A DNA stretch of 15,711 bases from Methylococcaceae bacterium UBA659 (GCA_002299495.1 DBNZ01000203.1:1-15711); one strand, 5' to 3'. Shown: positions 1 to 7,482, counted from the stretch's first letter. The notes: generated from the sequence alone by a model not told the origin. Numbers and translations: made by a program.

Positions 1-300
1 TTGAACAGTTTGACCTTGAAAGGCACTTTTCTAGTGCCCCTTGTGGGTATTCAGTTTGATGACGACACCTGCCTTAAGCCGTTCGGGTGTCCAGTCGATG
101 TCGTCCAAATGGACATAGCCTTCGTCTTTGCTTAGGCTGACCAAGCGGTTATTTTTCAATGTGGTGTACCCTAAAGGGCATAAATAAAAGGTCAGCTTGA
201 GTGAGTTGACGAGCTTCAGGTTCTGCCAGGCGGCATACCAACTGTCGAATAGTATGGTTTTTGCCAAGATGCCCTTGTCAGCGACGGCGTTGACATGCGC
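1..300 (-). pseudogene. DDE transposase remnant, frameshifted, cut by window edge
   Basis: The minus strand encodes a stretch resembling the catalytic-domain region of IS4/IS701-type transposases: an LFDSWYAAWQNLKLV block, then TFY, then NRLVSLSKDEGYVHLDDIDWTPERL and a lysine-rich beta segment. The frame is open from a stop at 301-303, reads HVNAVADKGILAKT before the block, and closes at a TAG at 31-33. Beyond that stop, the +1 frame continues with KVPFKVKLF, which looks like the natural continuation, so a small indel near position 30 has probably broken the gene. The N-terminal half is missing: the 43 nt between here and bamE do not continue the protein. The left end of the element lies outside the window. 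IS family assignment is from memory of similar proteins and tentative; that it is a dead transposase fragment is fairly secure. Confidence 0.65.
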
Positions 301-312
301 TTATTTCCAACG

Positions 313-329
313 CGCAGAAAATGTCTGCG
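313..329. other. Small hairpin downstream of bamE
   Basis: Arms CGCAGA (313-318) and TCTGCG (324-329) form a perfect 6-bp stem with a 5-nt loop, 13 nt past the bamE stop codon. It could help end the bamE transcript, but no T-run follows on the minus strand, so it is not a classical intrinsic terminator. It also lies near the end of the transposase remnant. Confidence 0.3.
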
Positions 330-342
330 TAACATCAGCGGA

Positions 343-780
343 CTAATAAAAAAATCCCGAAATATAGCCCCACATGCTCTTATCCAGGTCCCGTTTTGGC
401 AATTCCAATGTGCTTTGTTGGATGGGGCGGTTGACCGGTTTTTCGCTAGGCTTAAAGTCACCCTGGACACCGGTTAGCTCGTCTTCGTTAAAAAACAACA
501 CCAGTTGTTTTTTTGTTTTGTCACCGTCTCCGCTTTTTCTGTAATAGATATATTTCCACCGATTTTTGTGGAAAAAATTGCTTAACATCGGCGAACCCAT
601 GACAAAGATTACTTGGCGTTTGCTCATGCCTGGTCGTAGTTGATCCACCATAGTTTGGTCGATGATATTGCCTTGCTGGATTTCTAAGCGATAAACCCCC
701 GGCAAATTCTCGACGACATAAGAACAGGCTGAAATGGTAAGACAGGCGGGTAGGATCAGGAAAAAAGCGCGTTGAAGCAT
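343..780 (-). CDS. bamE: Outer membrane assembly lipoprotein BamE (SmpA/OmlA)
   Basis: BamE is the small lipoprotein of the BAM complex, which folds beta-barrel proteins into the outer membrane; it stabilises BamD-BamA contact from the periplasmic face. The 145-residue product starts with a hydrophobic signal peptide ending in a lipobox ISAC, with Cys19 the predicted lipidated residue. The mature part has the family blocks YRLEIQQGN and QLRPGMSKRQVIFVMGSPML, then an RWKYIYY strand. The Lys/Asp-rich tail is slightly longer than in the shortest family members. It is transcribed divergently from fur, an arrangement common in Pseudomonas- and Xanthomonas-like genomes. No strong Shine-Dalgarno is visible before the ATG; the start is chosen because the signal peptide begins there. 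Confident family call. Confidence 0.93.
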   Translation of the reverse strand: MLQRAFFLILPACLTISACSYVVENLPGVYRLEIQQGNIIDQTMVDQLRPGMSKRQVIFVMGSPMLSNFFHKNRWKYIYYRKSGDGDKTKKQLVLFFNEDELTGVQGDFKPSEKPVNRPIQQSTLELPKRDLDKSMWGYISGFFY

Positions 781-845
781 ATTCGCGGGTACTGATAAAA
801 ATGCAAAAGCATACAGGATGTTTAAGAAGAATCCTATAAACAGTC

Positions 846-874
846 ATGTCCTGCGGTCTCAAACCGGCTACAAT
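846..874 (+). promoter_or_regulatory. Candidate fur promoter
   Basis: A TACAAT hexamer at 869-874 is a good -10 match and lies 45 nt upstream of the proposed fur GTG. The hexamer 17 nt further upstream (ATGTCC, 846-851) is only a weak -35. It lies downstream of the ATG at 818, which argues against that longer fur start. I did not find a convincing Fur box. Confidence 0.3.
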
Positions 875-919
875 GCAGCTTTGCCATCGCTTAACAATGG
901 GTATGACCGGAGTATCATC

Positions 920-1342
920 GTGGAATCTCAAGACTTAAGAAACGCGGGTCTTAAAGTGACCCTGCCTAGGCTTAAAATTTTACAAATTTTGGAAAGGCGG
1001 GTTGATGAACGTCATTTGACCGCTGAAAAAGTCTACAAAATTTTATTGAGTGAAGATGAGGACATTGGTCTGGCCACGGTTTACCGGGTTTTGACCCAGT
1101 TTGAAGCGGCCGGTTTGGTGACCCGTCATCATTTTGAAGGGGGCAATTCGGTCTTCGAATTGGCGAGCGGCGACCACCATGACCATATCCTATGCATCAA
1201 ATGTGGGAAAGTGGATGAATTTACCGATGAAATCATCGAAGCCCGGCAAAAACAAATAGCCGCTGACTTAGGTTATGAACTTACTGACCACGGCCTTTAT
1301 CTCTATGGCCTGTGCCCTAATTGCAAAGCAAAATCCGATTAA
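920..1342 (+). CDS. fur: Ferric uptake regulator Fur
   Basis: Fur is the iron-responsive dimeric transcription repressor. The 140-residue product has the winged-helix half (about 1-82; GLKVTLPRLKILQILE and the recognition helix LATVYRVLTQFEAAGLV) and the C-terminal dimerisation and metal half. Visible metal ligands correspond to those of E. coli Fur shifted by about one: His32, Glu80, His87, Asp88, His89 and His124. Two CxxC pairs, Cys92/Cys95 and Cys132/Cys135, fit a structural zinc site. An open frame extends upstream to an ATG at 818, but I chose the GTG at 920: GGAG at 909-912 sits 7 nt before it, the protein then starts at the usual family position (ESQDLRNAGLKVTLPR), and a -10-like hexamer lies inside the extension. 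lolC begins 13 nt after the stop, so co-transcription is likely. Confidence 0.93.
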   Translation: MESQDLRNAGLKVTLPRLKILQILERRVDERHLTAEKVYKILLSEDEDIGLATVYRVLTQFEAAGLVTRHHFEGGNSVFELASGDHHDHILCIKCGKVDEFTDEIIEARQKQIAADLGYELTDHGLYLYGLCPNCKAKSD

Positions 1343-1355
1343 CTTTATCGATTCC

Positions 1356-2603
1356 ATGTTCAAACCCCTTATTTTCTACATAGGCCTGCGCTATACGCGG
1401 GCTAAACGCCGCACCCAATTTATTTCCTTTGTCACCCTAGCGTCTATTTTGGGCATTGCCTTAAGCGTTACTGCGCTCATCACGGTGCTTTCGGTGATGA
1501 ACGGTTTTGTCAAAGAAATCAGCACCCGGATGTTGAGCATGACCGCCCATGCGACTATCACCGGCCGCTTTGGGCAATTAGATGACTGGCCTGCCTTGGT
1601 GCAAAAATTGAAAAATTATCCTGATGTCCTAGGCGTGGCGCCGTTCATCAATGGACAGGTCATGATCAATGCGGACCGGCGGGTTAGCGGTACGATGCTG
1701 ACCGGGGTTTTGCCGGAGAAAGAGGCTGACGTTTCCGATGTGGCCGCGAACATGATGTCAGGCAAGCTGACTGACCTGGTTTCCGGGCAGTACGGGATCG
1801 TTTTAGGCAACGAACTGGCCGCTTATTTGGGGGTGACAGCAGGCGACAAAATCACGGTGATTAGTCCGCAGGTCACCCCTACGCCAGCCGGCGTGGTGCC
1901 TAGGATGCGGCGCTTCACGGTGGTGGGCGTGTTTCAGGTGGGCATGTATGAGTATGACCGTAATATGGCTTTCGTGCATATTGACGATGCCGCGAAATTG
2001 TTCCGCATGGACCATGCCGTGTCCGCGCTACGTCTAAAATTCGACGATTTGTTGGATGCGCCCGAAATCACCCAAACCCTATCGGCTGGCTTTTATCCAG
2101 ACTACCGGGTCAGTGACTGGACCGTGGCGCATGATAATTTTTTCCAGGCCATCAAGATGGAAAAGCGGGTGATGTCGATTATTTTGCTGTTGATGGTGGC
2201 GGTGGCGGCTTTCAATATCATTTCCACATTGATCATGGTAGTCACCGACAAGCGCGGCGACATAGCTATTTTAAAAACGCAAGGGCTGACTTCCGGTTCG
2301 GTGATGGGTATTTTCATGGTGCTGGGGACGGTCATTGGTGTGTTTGGTACGGTTTTAGGGGTGGTAGGGGGCGTTTCCTTGGCCTTAAACGTCGCCGATT
2401 TGGTCAAAAACATCGAGGAAGCCTTGCATATCAAGTTCCTGTCCGCACAAGTCTATTACATCAGCGAATTGCCTTCCGAATTGATTTGGTCAGATGTCTA
2501 TGGCATTGCTGGCATGGCTTTTTTGTTGTCGTTGTTGGCGACCATTTATCCGGCCTGGCAAGCGGCTAAAATCAATCCGGCCGAGGTGCTTCGGTATGAA
2601 TAG
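1356..2603 (+). CDS. lolC: Lipoprotein-releasing ABC transporter permease LolC/LolF-type
   Basis: This is the inner-membrane permease that extracts outer-membrane lipoproteins and hands them to LolA. The 415-residue product shows one TM helix near the N-terminus (about 24-46), a large periplasmic MacB-like domain (about 47-270), and three C-terminal TM helices (about 275-296, 314-341, 381-400), ending in the family signature YPAWQAAKINPAEVLRYE. A proline-rich loop TPTPAGVVPRMRRF at about 174-187 is where the LolA-binding hook of LolC lies. The frame is open upstream into fur; I chose the ATG at 1356 because the typical opening FKPLIFYIGLRYTRAK follows it, although no clear Shine-Dalgarno precedes it. 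lolD overlaps by 8 nt. No lolE follows, so this may be a single-permease (LolF-like) system. LolC versus LolF cannot be settled from this alone. Confidence 0.88.
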   Translation: MFKPLIFYIGLRYTRAKRRTQFISFVTLASILGIALSVTALITVLSVMNGFVKEISTRMLSMTAHATITGRFGQLDDWPALVQKLKNYPDVLGVAPFINGQVMINADRRVSGTMLTGVLPEKEADVSDVAANMMSGKLTDLVSGQYGIVLGNELAAYLGVTAGDKITVISPQVTPTPAGVVPRMRRFTVVGVFQVGMYEYDRNMAFVHIDDAAKLFRMDHAVSALRLKFDDLLDAPEITQTLSAGFYPDYRVSDWTVAHDNFFQAIKMEKRVMSIILLLMVAVAAFNIISTLIMVVTDKRGDIAILKTQGLTSGSVMGIFMVLGTVIGVFGTVLGVVGGVSLALNVADLVKNIEEALHIKFLSAQVYYISELPSELIWSDVYGIAGMAFLLSLLATIYPAWQAAKINPAEVLRYE

Positions 2604-3276
2604 CCCTACCATTTTGGAATGTCGGCAATTGACCAAGCGGTACCGGCAAGGGGTGCTGGATGTCGATGTGTTGAAGGGCGTCAGCCTGCAAGTGGCCGTC
2701 GGCGAACGGGTGGCTATCATGGGCGCATCCGGTTCCGGCAAAAGCACGTTACTGCATTTGTTGGGAGGTTTGGACCGACCCACGGCAGGCGAAGTCATCT
2801 TGTCTGGGGTCAACCTGAATAAAGTGGGGGGTAACAAATTGGCCAAGATGAGAAACCAATCTTTGGGCTTTGTTTATCAATCACATCATCTGTTGGATGA
2901 ATTCACCGTGTTGGAAAACGTCGCCATGCCGTTGTTGATAGCGGGGCGGACAGTGGACGAAGCACGGGAGATGGCAGCGGCGTTGCTGGAAAGGGTCGGG
3001 TTGAGCCACCGGGTTTTACATAAACCGGGCGAACTTTCTGGCGGCGAACGGCAAAGGGCGGCCATAGCGCGGGCGTTAATCAATAAACCGGCGGTGATTT
3101 TGGCTGATGAGCCCACCGGTAATCTGGATAGCAAAACTGCCGGACAAGTCTACCAGCTCATGTTGGAATTAAACCAAGAATTTAAGGTGAGCTTGCTGGT
3201 CGTGACGCATGACCATGATCTGGCCGAAAAAATAGGCAAAGTGCTGCATATGGAAGATGGTTTGATAGTCGCTTAG
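2596..3276 (+). CDS. lolD: Lipoprotein-releasing ABC transporter ATPase LolD
   Basis: LolD is the cytoplasmic ATPase that powers lipoprotein release by the LolC/E or LolF permease. The 226-residue product is a complete ABC domain: Walker A GASGSGKST (43-51), Q-loop in FVYQSHHLL (Gln95), signature LSGGERQR (147-154), Walker B AVILADEPTGNLD with Glu172, and switch His205 in VVTHDHD. QSHHLL(D)EFTVLENV and DEPTGNLDS are typical of the LolD/MacB/FtsE group. The ATG at 2596 lies within the last codons of lolC (8-nt overlap, ATGAATAG), with GAGGTG at 2583-2588 spaced 7 nt from the start; the open frame further upstream is just lolC sequence. It ends 15 nt from the convergent DUF2062 gene. Confidence 0.94.
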   Translation: MNSPTILECRQLTKRYRQGVLDVDVLKGVSLQVAVGERVAIMGASGSGKSTLLHLLGGLDRPTAGEVILSGVNLNKVGGNKLAKMRNQSLGFVYQSHHLLDEFTVLENVAMPLLIAGRTVDEAREMAAALLERVGLSHRVLHKPGELSGGERQRAAIARALINKPAVILADEPTGNLDSKTAGQVYQLMLELNQEFKVSLLVVTHDHDLAEKIGKVLHMEDGLIVA

Positions 3277-3291
3277 TTGTTTAGCCCCAGT

Positions 3292-3867
3292 TTATTCTGG
3301 CTTGGCTTCCTGGTTGACAACCGCGCCCACCTCCGGACAATCCAAATTGGCGTTAAGCCGTTGTTGCCTTCGTTCTTCCCAACGGAGTGCGACATGCCGC
3401 CGCCAAAAGTAATTGATGCCAAAGTAACCCATGCTGGAACTAACCACCGCCAATAGTAAGCAGCCCAACAGAAAAGGTTGCCAACTCGCGCCCAAACCGG
3501 AAGTGATGCCTTCCAATGAGAATTCAAATTTCTCAGCGGAAGGGGTGCGCCCCATCAACACCAAACCTACGCGATAAGCGAAATAAAATAAAGGCGGCAT
3601 AGTCACCGGGTTGGTAAGCCAAACCAGGGCCACAGAAACGGGTAAATTGGCGCGCAAATGAAATGCCGCGATGGCCGCGACGACCATTTGGCCTGGCATC
3701 GGCAGCCAGGCCGCAAACAGGCCGACACAGAACGCCATCGAAATGGAGCGCCTGCTTAAATGCCAGAAGTTTGGGTCATGTAATTTGTCGCCGAGAAATT
3801 GCAAGCTTTTGTGGTTTCTGATGACCTCATGGTCGGGCAGCATTTTTTTGATCAATTTTTTGGGCAT
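3292..3867 (-). CDS. DUF2062 family membrane protein
   Basis: The 191-residue protein belongs to the DUF2062 family, which has no established biochemical function. It has a basic N-terminal tail, two hydrophobic segments in the region SMAFCVGLFAAWLPMPGQMVVAAIAAFHLRANLPVSVALVWLTNPVTMPPLFYFAYRVG (about 43-104), which contains the family core PMPGQ and TNPVTMPP, and a further TM helix (about 130-150; FLLGCLLLAVVSSSMGYFG). A charged cytoplasmic tail follows. AGAGG lies about 8 nt upstream of the ATG and supports the start. It is convergent to lolD and divergent from comEC. The same lol-DUF2062-comEC neighbourhood occurs in Pseudomonas, so the gene is vertically inherited rather than accessory. 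A role in envelope biology is a guess from the neighbours only. Confidence 0.87.
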   Translation of the reverse strand: MPKKLIKKMLPDHEVIRNHKSLQFLGDKLHDPNFWHLSRRSISMAFCVGLFAAWLPMPGQMVVAAIAAFHLRANLPVSVALVWLTNPVTMPPLFYFAYRVGLVLMGRTPSAEKFEFSLEGITSGLGASWQPFLLGCLLLAVVSSSMGYFGINYFWRRHVALRWEERRQQRLNANLDCPEVGAVVNQEAKPE

Positions 3868-3944
3868 GGCGGTTACCTCTCAAACACTATTCCTTGAGCA
3901 GTTTAACAGGTTTTTACCGGTCTTTTTATTTCCCTTAGCCTGTC

Positions 3945-6218
3945 ATGATTACTGGCGCATTGGCGTTTTTGTTAGGCAGCCTATTGCTGCAAACATGTCA
4001 GGTTTTGCCGGCTCAATCCTGGCTGGTCGCCTGTCTGTTGTTAGCCATTTTGCTGGCAGTTTTAAAGTGGTGGCAGATCATGTGGCTGCCGTTAGGTTTT
4101 ATTTGGGCAGTTGTGGCGGCAACTAACCATCTGTCGCAACAATTGCCGGAAAGCTTAGCGGGTATCGATATCCCCATTCAAGGTTGGGTCGCTAATTTGC
4201 CCGATCAAACCGAAGAGAGGGGGCGTTTTAATTTCGTGGTAGAAAAATCCGGCCTTAAACTGCCCCGCAAGCTGCGTTTGAGCTGGCACCGTGCCGAGCA
4301 AAAAATAAAGGCCGGTCAACATTGGGTTTTCACCGTCCGGCTAAAGCCGCCGCATGGCGGTTTAAATCCGGGTGGTTTTGATTACGAGCGTTGGTTGTTC
4401 ACCCAAGGCATAGGCGCTACCGGTTACGTCCGCCCTTATCCAAAACCCATATTGCTAGGCCAAGATTCGCCGTGGCGCAACATCGATGTGCTCAGGCAAA
4501 CGATTAGCGACCGCTTGGATGCCAATCTGGCCAACTCCGGCATGACCAAGGCACTGACCATAGGCGAGGGCAGCGGTATCAGTCAAGACCAATGGGACGT
4601 GTTCCGTAAGACCGGAACCATCCACCTGGTGGTCATTTCCGGTTCCCATATCGGTATGGTGGCCGGATTGGTGTATTTTTTGGTGCTAAAGTGCTGGGCT
4701 TGGAGCGGATGCCTGCGATGGTCGCCGCAACGGGTCGCGGCTTGGGCGGCCATGGCCGCAGGGCTATTTTATGCCGCCTTGGCCGGGTTTTCCGTGCCCA
4801 GCCAACGTGCGGTCGTCATGTTAATAGTGTTCATGGCCGCCATCATCCAGCAGCGTCCGGCCCGGTCGTTCCATACCTTGGCGATAGCCTTGTTGGCGGT
4901 GCTGCTTTATGACCCGTTGGCCGTTTTGGCGCCAGGGTTTTGGTTGTCTTTTTTGGCGGTCGTGGTGATTTTTTTTACCGTGGGCGGGCGCTTAGGCAAG
5001 CCTTCTTTTTGGGTGGAAGCGATAAAAATCAACTGGGTGACATCGATTGGCTTATCGCCATTATTGCTGTGGTTCTTCCAACAAGTGTCATTGTGTTCGC
5101 CGCTTGCAAACTTCATCGCTGTGCCGGTTATCGGTTTGTTCGCGGTGCCGTTGGCCTTGGTCGGGGTGGTGTTGCTGTTTATCCAGCAAGAATTGGCCAG
5201 CGGTTTGCTTTCGGTTTTGGATTTTGTTTTGCAAGGCTTGTATTCCTTATTGGCCATGATGGCCGCATGGCCGTTGGCTGTCTTTGACCACGTTCAGCCG
5301 CCCTTTTGGGCGTTGTTGTTGGCATTGCCGGGTATCGCCTTGCTGATAGCGCCCCGGGGCGTACCTAACCGTTGGTTGGGTTTGCTGATGCTGTTACCCT
5401 TGTTGGCAACGGAGCAAAAAAAACCGGCCTACGGCGAGCTGGAGCTGACCTTGTTGGATGTTGGTCAAGGCTTGGCGCTGACCGTGCAAACCGCAGGGCA
5501 TTGGCTGGTGTACGATACCGGGGGGAAATTCTCGGCAGAAAGTGACAGCGGCCTGACGGTTATATTGCCGTTTTTAAGAAGCCGGGGCGTCACCCGGCTA
5601 GATGGCCTGGTCATCAGTCACGGTGATAATGACCATATTGGCGGAGCCGACTCGTTATTGCAGGCCATCCCCTCTCAGAAAATATTGACCAGCGTCCCCG
5701 AACAACTCCCCGATTACCCGGCCACAAGGTGTAGGGCGGGGCAGTCATGGACATGGGACGGAGTCGGTTTCGAGATGCTTTCGCCCGGGGAAGCAGCTTT
5801 CACCAAAGAGAATGATAATTCTTGTGTCCTAAAAATTACCGCTCAATCGGGGACCGCCCTGCTGACGGGTGATATTGAAAAAACTGCCGAATCGTGGTTG
5901 GTAGGCCAGTATGGTCAAAGATTGCAGGCGGATGTTTTAATAGCCCCGCACCATGGCAGCAAGACGTCCTCAAGCTTAAGGTTTTTGCGGGCGGTCCAGC
6001 CTAGCCTAGTGGTCATCCCCGCAGGTTATCGCAACCCGTTTGGCCATCCCCACAAAAAAGTGCTGGCCCGCTACCAGTCGAACCATATTGTCAGTTCCAA
6101 TACTGCCGAAGACGGTGCGTTGACCGTCACGATGGGGCGTCATCATAGCCCTTTGTTGAGTAAGTTTCGGGAAACCGACGGTAAGTACTGGAATTGGCGG
6201 CCAATATCGTTACAATAA
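3945..6218 (+). CDS. comEC: DNA internalization competence protein ComEC/Rec2
   Basis: ComEC forms the inner-membrane channel that passes single-stranded DNA during natural transformation. The 757-residue product has the three expected parts. First is an N-terminal membrane anchor plus DUF4131/OB-like region (about 1-175). Next is the multi-helix Competence domain (about 200-475) with the hallmark HLVVISGSHIGM (227-238) and FSVPSQRA (282-289). Last is a C-terminal metallo-beta-lactamase-like domain (about 497-735) starting ELTLLDVGQG. The nuclease-type metal motif HGDNDH (His559, Asp561, Asp563, His564), TGDIE (Asp643) and APHHGS (His669, His670) are intact, so the domain is probably active. 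Length is normal for Gram-negative members. The start lacks a clear Shine-Dalgarno but gives a proper first membrane helix. The gene shows potential for DNA uptake; whether the type IV pilus parts exist cannot be seen here. Confidence 0.93.
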   Translation: MITGALAFLLGSLLLQTCQVLPAQSWLVACLLLAILLAVLKWWQIMWLPLGFIWAVVAATNHLSQQLPESLAGIDIPIQGWVANLPDQTEERGRFNFVVEKSGLKLPRKLRLSWHRAEQKIKAGQHWVFTVRLKPPHGGLNPGGFDYERWLFTQGIGATGYVRPYPKPILLGQDSPWRNIDVLRQTISDRLDANLANSGMTKALTIGEGSGISQDQWDVFRKTGTIHLVVISGSHIGMVAGLVYFLVLKCWAWSGCLRWSPQRVAAWAAMAAGLFYAALAGFSVPSQRAVVMLIVFMAAIIQQRPARSFHTLAIALLAVLLYDPLAVLAPGFWLSFLAVVVIFFTVGGRLGKPSFWVEAIKINWVTSIGLSPLLLWFFQQVSLCSPLANFIAVPVIGLFAVPLALVGVVLLFIQQELASGLLSVLDFVLQGLYSLLAMMAAWPLAVFDHVQPPFWALLLALPGIALLIAPRGVPNRWLGLLMLLPLLATEQKKPAYGELELTLLDVGQGLALTVQTAGHWLVYDTGGKFSAESDSGLTVILPFLRSRGVTRLDGLVISHGDNDHIGGADSLLQAIPSQKILTSVPEQLPDYPATRCRAGQSWTWDGVGFEMLSPGEAAFTKENDNSCVLKITAQSGTALLTGDIEKTAESWLVGQYGQRLQADVLIAPHHGSKTSSSLRFLRAVQPSLVVIPAGYRNPFGHPHKKVLARYQSNHIVSSNTAEDGALTVTMGRHHSPLLSKFRETDGKYWNWRPISLQ

Positions 6219-6251
6219 CCCCATCATTGAGAGACGATAGGAGCCAAAACC

Positions 6252-6953
6252 ATGGCAGAATTTACCGTAACCGGGGATGTTGATCCTTTCTTGCATGTTA
6301 ATCTTAAACGCGGCGAGAAAATCTATTGCGAATCCAATGCAATGGTGATGATGGAAAAGACCCTGGAATTGAAGGGCAAAATGACCGGTGGCTTAGGTAA
6401 CGCCCTAATGCGTCGGTTCGCGAATGGCGAGTCATTTTTTCAGCAGCATATCGAAGCCGTAGGTGGTGATGGCGACTGTTTGTTGTCGCCGGTTTTGCCG
6501 GGGGCTATACAAGTGCTGGATGTAGGCGCGACCAGCTACAAAATTACCGACGGCGCGTTTGTCGCCGCCGAAAGCGGCGTCACGTTAACCGTCCGCACCC
6601 AAGGCGTAGGTGCGGCGTTGTTTGGGCAAACCGGCGGGTTCTTCATTTGTGAGGCGACGGGTGTCGGCAAGCTGGCGGTCTCTGGATTCGGCTCCAGTTT
6701 TGTTATCGATGTGGAACCTAGTAAAGAAATCACCGTTGACAACGCCCATGTCGTGGCCTGGGATAGTAATTTGAGCCATGATATCTCGACGGCGACCCAA
6801 AGCGGCGGTTTGCTCGGCCAGTTAGTGAACAGTGTCACCAGTGGTGAGGGCGTTGTGCTGAAATTTTCAGGACGGGGCAAGGTAGTGATTTGCTCGCGTA
6901 GCCGGGATAATTTTGCCGGCTGGCTGGCTAAGTTATTGCCAGGCGGCCGTTAA
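6252..6953 (+). CDS. AIM24 / TIGR00266 family protein
   Basis: The 233-residue protein belongs to the AIM24 (formerly DUF124, TIGR00266) family: a compact beta-rich fold with repeated strands. Family blocks seen are FLHVNLKRGEKIYCESNAMVMMEKTLEL (about 13-40), GGLGNALMRRFANGESFFQQHIEA (46-69), an LPGAIQVLDV segment, and a C-terminal region with GLLGQLVNSVTSGEGVVLKFSGRGKVVICSRS. No signal peptide or membrane helix is apparent, so it is probably cytoplasmic. The yeast namesake is linked to mitochondrial inner-membrane organisation, but bacterial function is not established. GGAG at 6239-6242, 9 nt before the ATG, supports the start. It lies 33 nt after comEC on the same strand, so co-transcription is possible; a functional link to comEC is not implied. 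A strong hairpin follows its stop. Confidence 0.85.
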   Translation: MAEFTVTGDVDPFLHVNLKRGEKIYCESNAMVMMEKTLELKGKMTGGLGNALMRRFANGESFFQQHIEAVGGDGDCLLSPVLPGAIQVLDVGATSYKITDGAFVAAESGVTLTVRTQGVGAALFGQTGGFFICEATGVGKLAVSGFGSSFVIDVEPSKEITVDNAHVVAWDSNLSHDISTATQSGGLLGQLVNSVTSGEGVVLKFSGRGKVVICSRSRDNFAGWLAKLLPGGR

Positions 6954-6973
6954 ATCCGGCAATGGGAAGGTGT

Positions 6974-7007
6974 GCTTTACCACAACGGCGTCCGTTGTCG
7001 GTAAAGC
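6974..7007. terminator. Strong hairpin between convergent AIM24 gene and rpmG
   Basis: Arms GCTTTACC+ACAACGG (6974-6988) and CCGTTGT+GGTAAAGC (6992-7007) give a 15-bp stem with a 3-nt loop (CGT) and a single bulged C at 6999. It lies 20 nt past the AIM24-family stop and about 20 nt past the rpmG stop on the other strand, the right place for a bidirectional transcript end. It lacks a T-run on either side, so it is not a textbook intrinsic terminator; it may protect 3' ends or act with Rho. Confidence 0.55.
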
Positions 7008-7018
7008 CCTGTTGGTTG

Positions 7019-7041
7019 GCCAAAATTTATTTAATTTTGGC
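7019..7041. repeat. Perfect palindrome spanning rpmG stop codon
   Basis: GCCAAAATT (7019-7027) and AATTTTGGC (7033-7041) form a perfect 9-bp inverted repeat with a 5-nt centre. On the minus strand it contains the last codons of rpmG and its stop (7027-7029). It lies 11 nt from the larger hairpin at 6974-7007. It may form a 3' structure on the rpmB-rpmG mRNA or help to end transcription. Confidence 0.5.
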
Positions 7042-7182
7042 TTCTTTGTACATGACATGCTTGCGGACTACCGGGTCATATTTTTTGACTTCCATTTTCT
7101 CCGGCATGTTTTTTTTGTTTTTGGTGGTGGTGTAGAAATGCCCCGTCCCTTCGCTGGAAACCAATTTGATTTTATCGCGCAT
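7027..7182 (-). CDS. rpmG: 50S ribosomal protein L33
   Basis: The minus-strand reading frame gives a 51-residue basic protein beginning MRDKIKLVSSEGTGHFYTTT and ending VVRKHVMYKEAKIK, an almost complete match to gammaproteobacterial L33. It is a small protein of the large ribosomal subunit near the E site. There are no CxxC pairs, so this is the zinc-free form. GAGGAG about 7 nt before the ATG supports the start. It follows rpmB by 25 nt on the same strand, the usual rpmBG order, and must share its promoter. The stop codon lies inside a perfect palindrome. Confidence 0.95.
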   Translation of the reverse strand: MRDKIKLVSSEGTGHFYTTTKNKKNMPEKMEVKKYDPVVRKHVMYKEAKIK

Positions 7183-7207
7183 TAGCTGCTCCTCTTAAAG
7201 CCTTAGG

Positions 7208-7444
7208 TTAAATTTTGGTGCCGTTTTTACGCATATCGTCAAGGACGATGTCAATACCTTTTTTATCAATGATACGCATGCCTTTAGCGGAGACCCTCAA
7301 GCGCACCCAGCGGTTTTGGCTTTCCACCCAAAAACGGTGATGGTGCAGGTTGGGCAAAAAGCGGCGTTTGGTTTTATTGTTTGCGTGTGAAACGTTATTT
7401 CCAGTAATGGGTCTTTTCCCCGTTACTTGACAGACTCTGGACAT
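7208..7444 (-). CDS. rpmB: 50S ribosomal protein L28
   Basis: The 78-residue basic product opens MSRVCQVTGKRPITGNNVSHANNKTKRRFLPNL, has HHHRFWVESQNRWVRLRVSAKGMRIIDKKGID and is full length, matching L28 of the large ribosomal subunit. Only one cysteine is present, so this is the zinc-free form. AGAGGT about 6 nt upstream of the ATG is a good ribosome-binding site. A strong promoter lies just upstream, in the AT-rich gap shared with gshB, and the gene heads the rpmB-rpmG transcription unit. Confidence 0.96.
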   Translation of the reverse strand: MSRVCQVTGKRPITGNNVSHANNKTKRRFLPNLHHHRFWVESQNRWVRLRVSAKGMRIIDKKGIDIVLDDMRKNGTKI

Positions 7445-7482
7445 GGTTTACCTCTAGGTACCTTGATTCAAAATAGCCAATC

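Noticed and set aside
216..470. 84-residue minus-strand open frame between the transposase remnant and bamE
   Set aside because: It overlaps bamE in another frame and has no recognisable domain; it is a shadow.
521..931. 136-residue minus-strand open frame across the bamE-fur border
   Set aside because: It runs through the bamE 5' half and the fur start in a different frame, with unlikely amino-acid composition.
1275..1355. Extended lolC start inside fur
   Set aside because: The extra 27 residues come from fur sequence, and the family N-terminus begins at the ATG at 1356.
4940..5287. 115-residue plus-strand frame inside comEC
   Set aside because: It is an alternative frame of the comEC membrane-domain region; the comEC frame has the conserved motifs.
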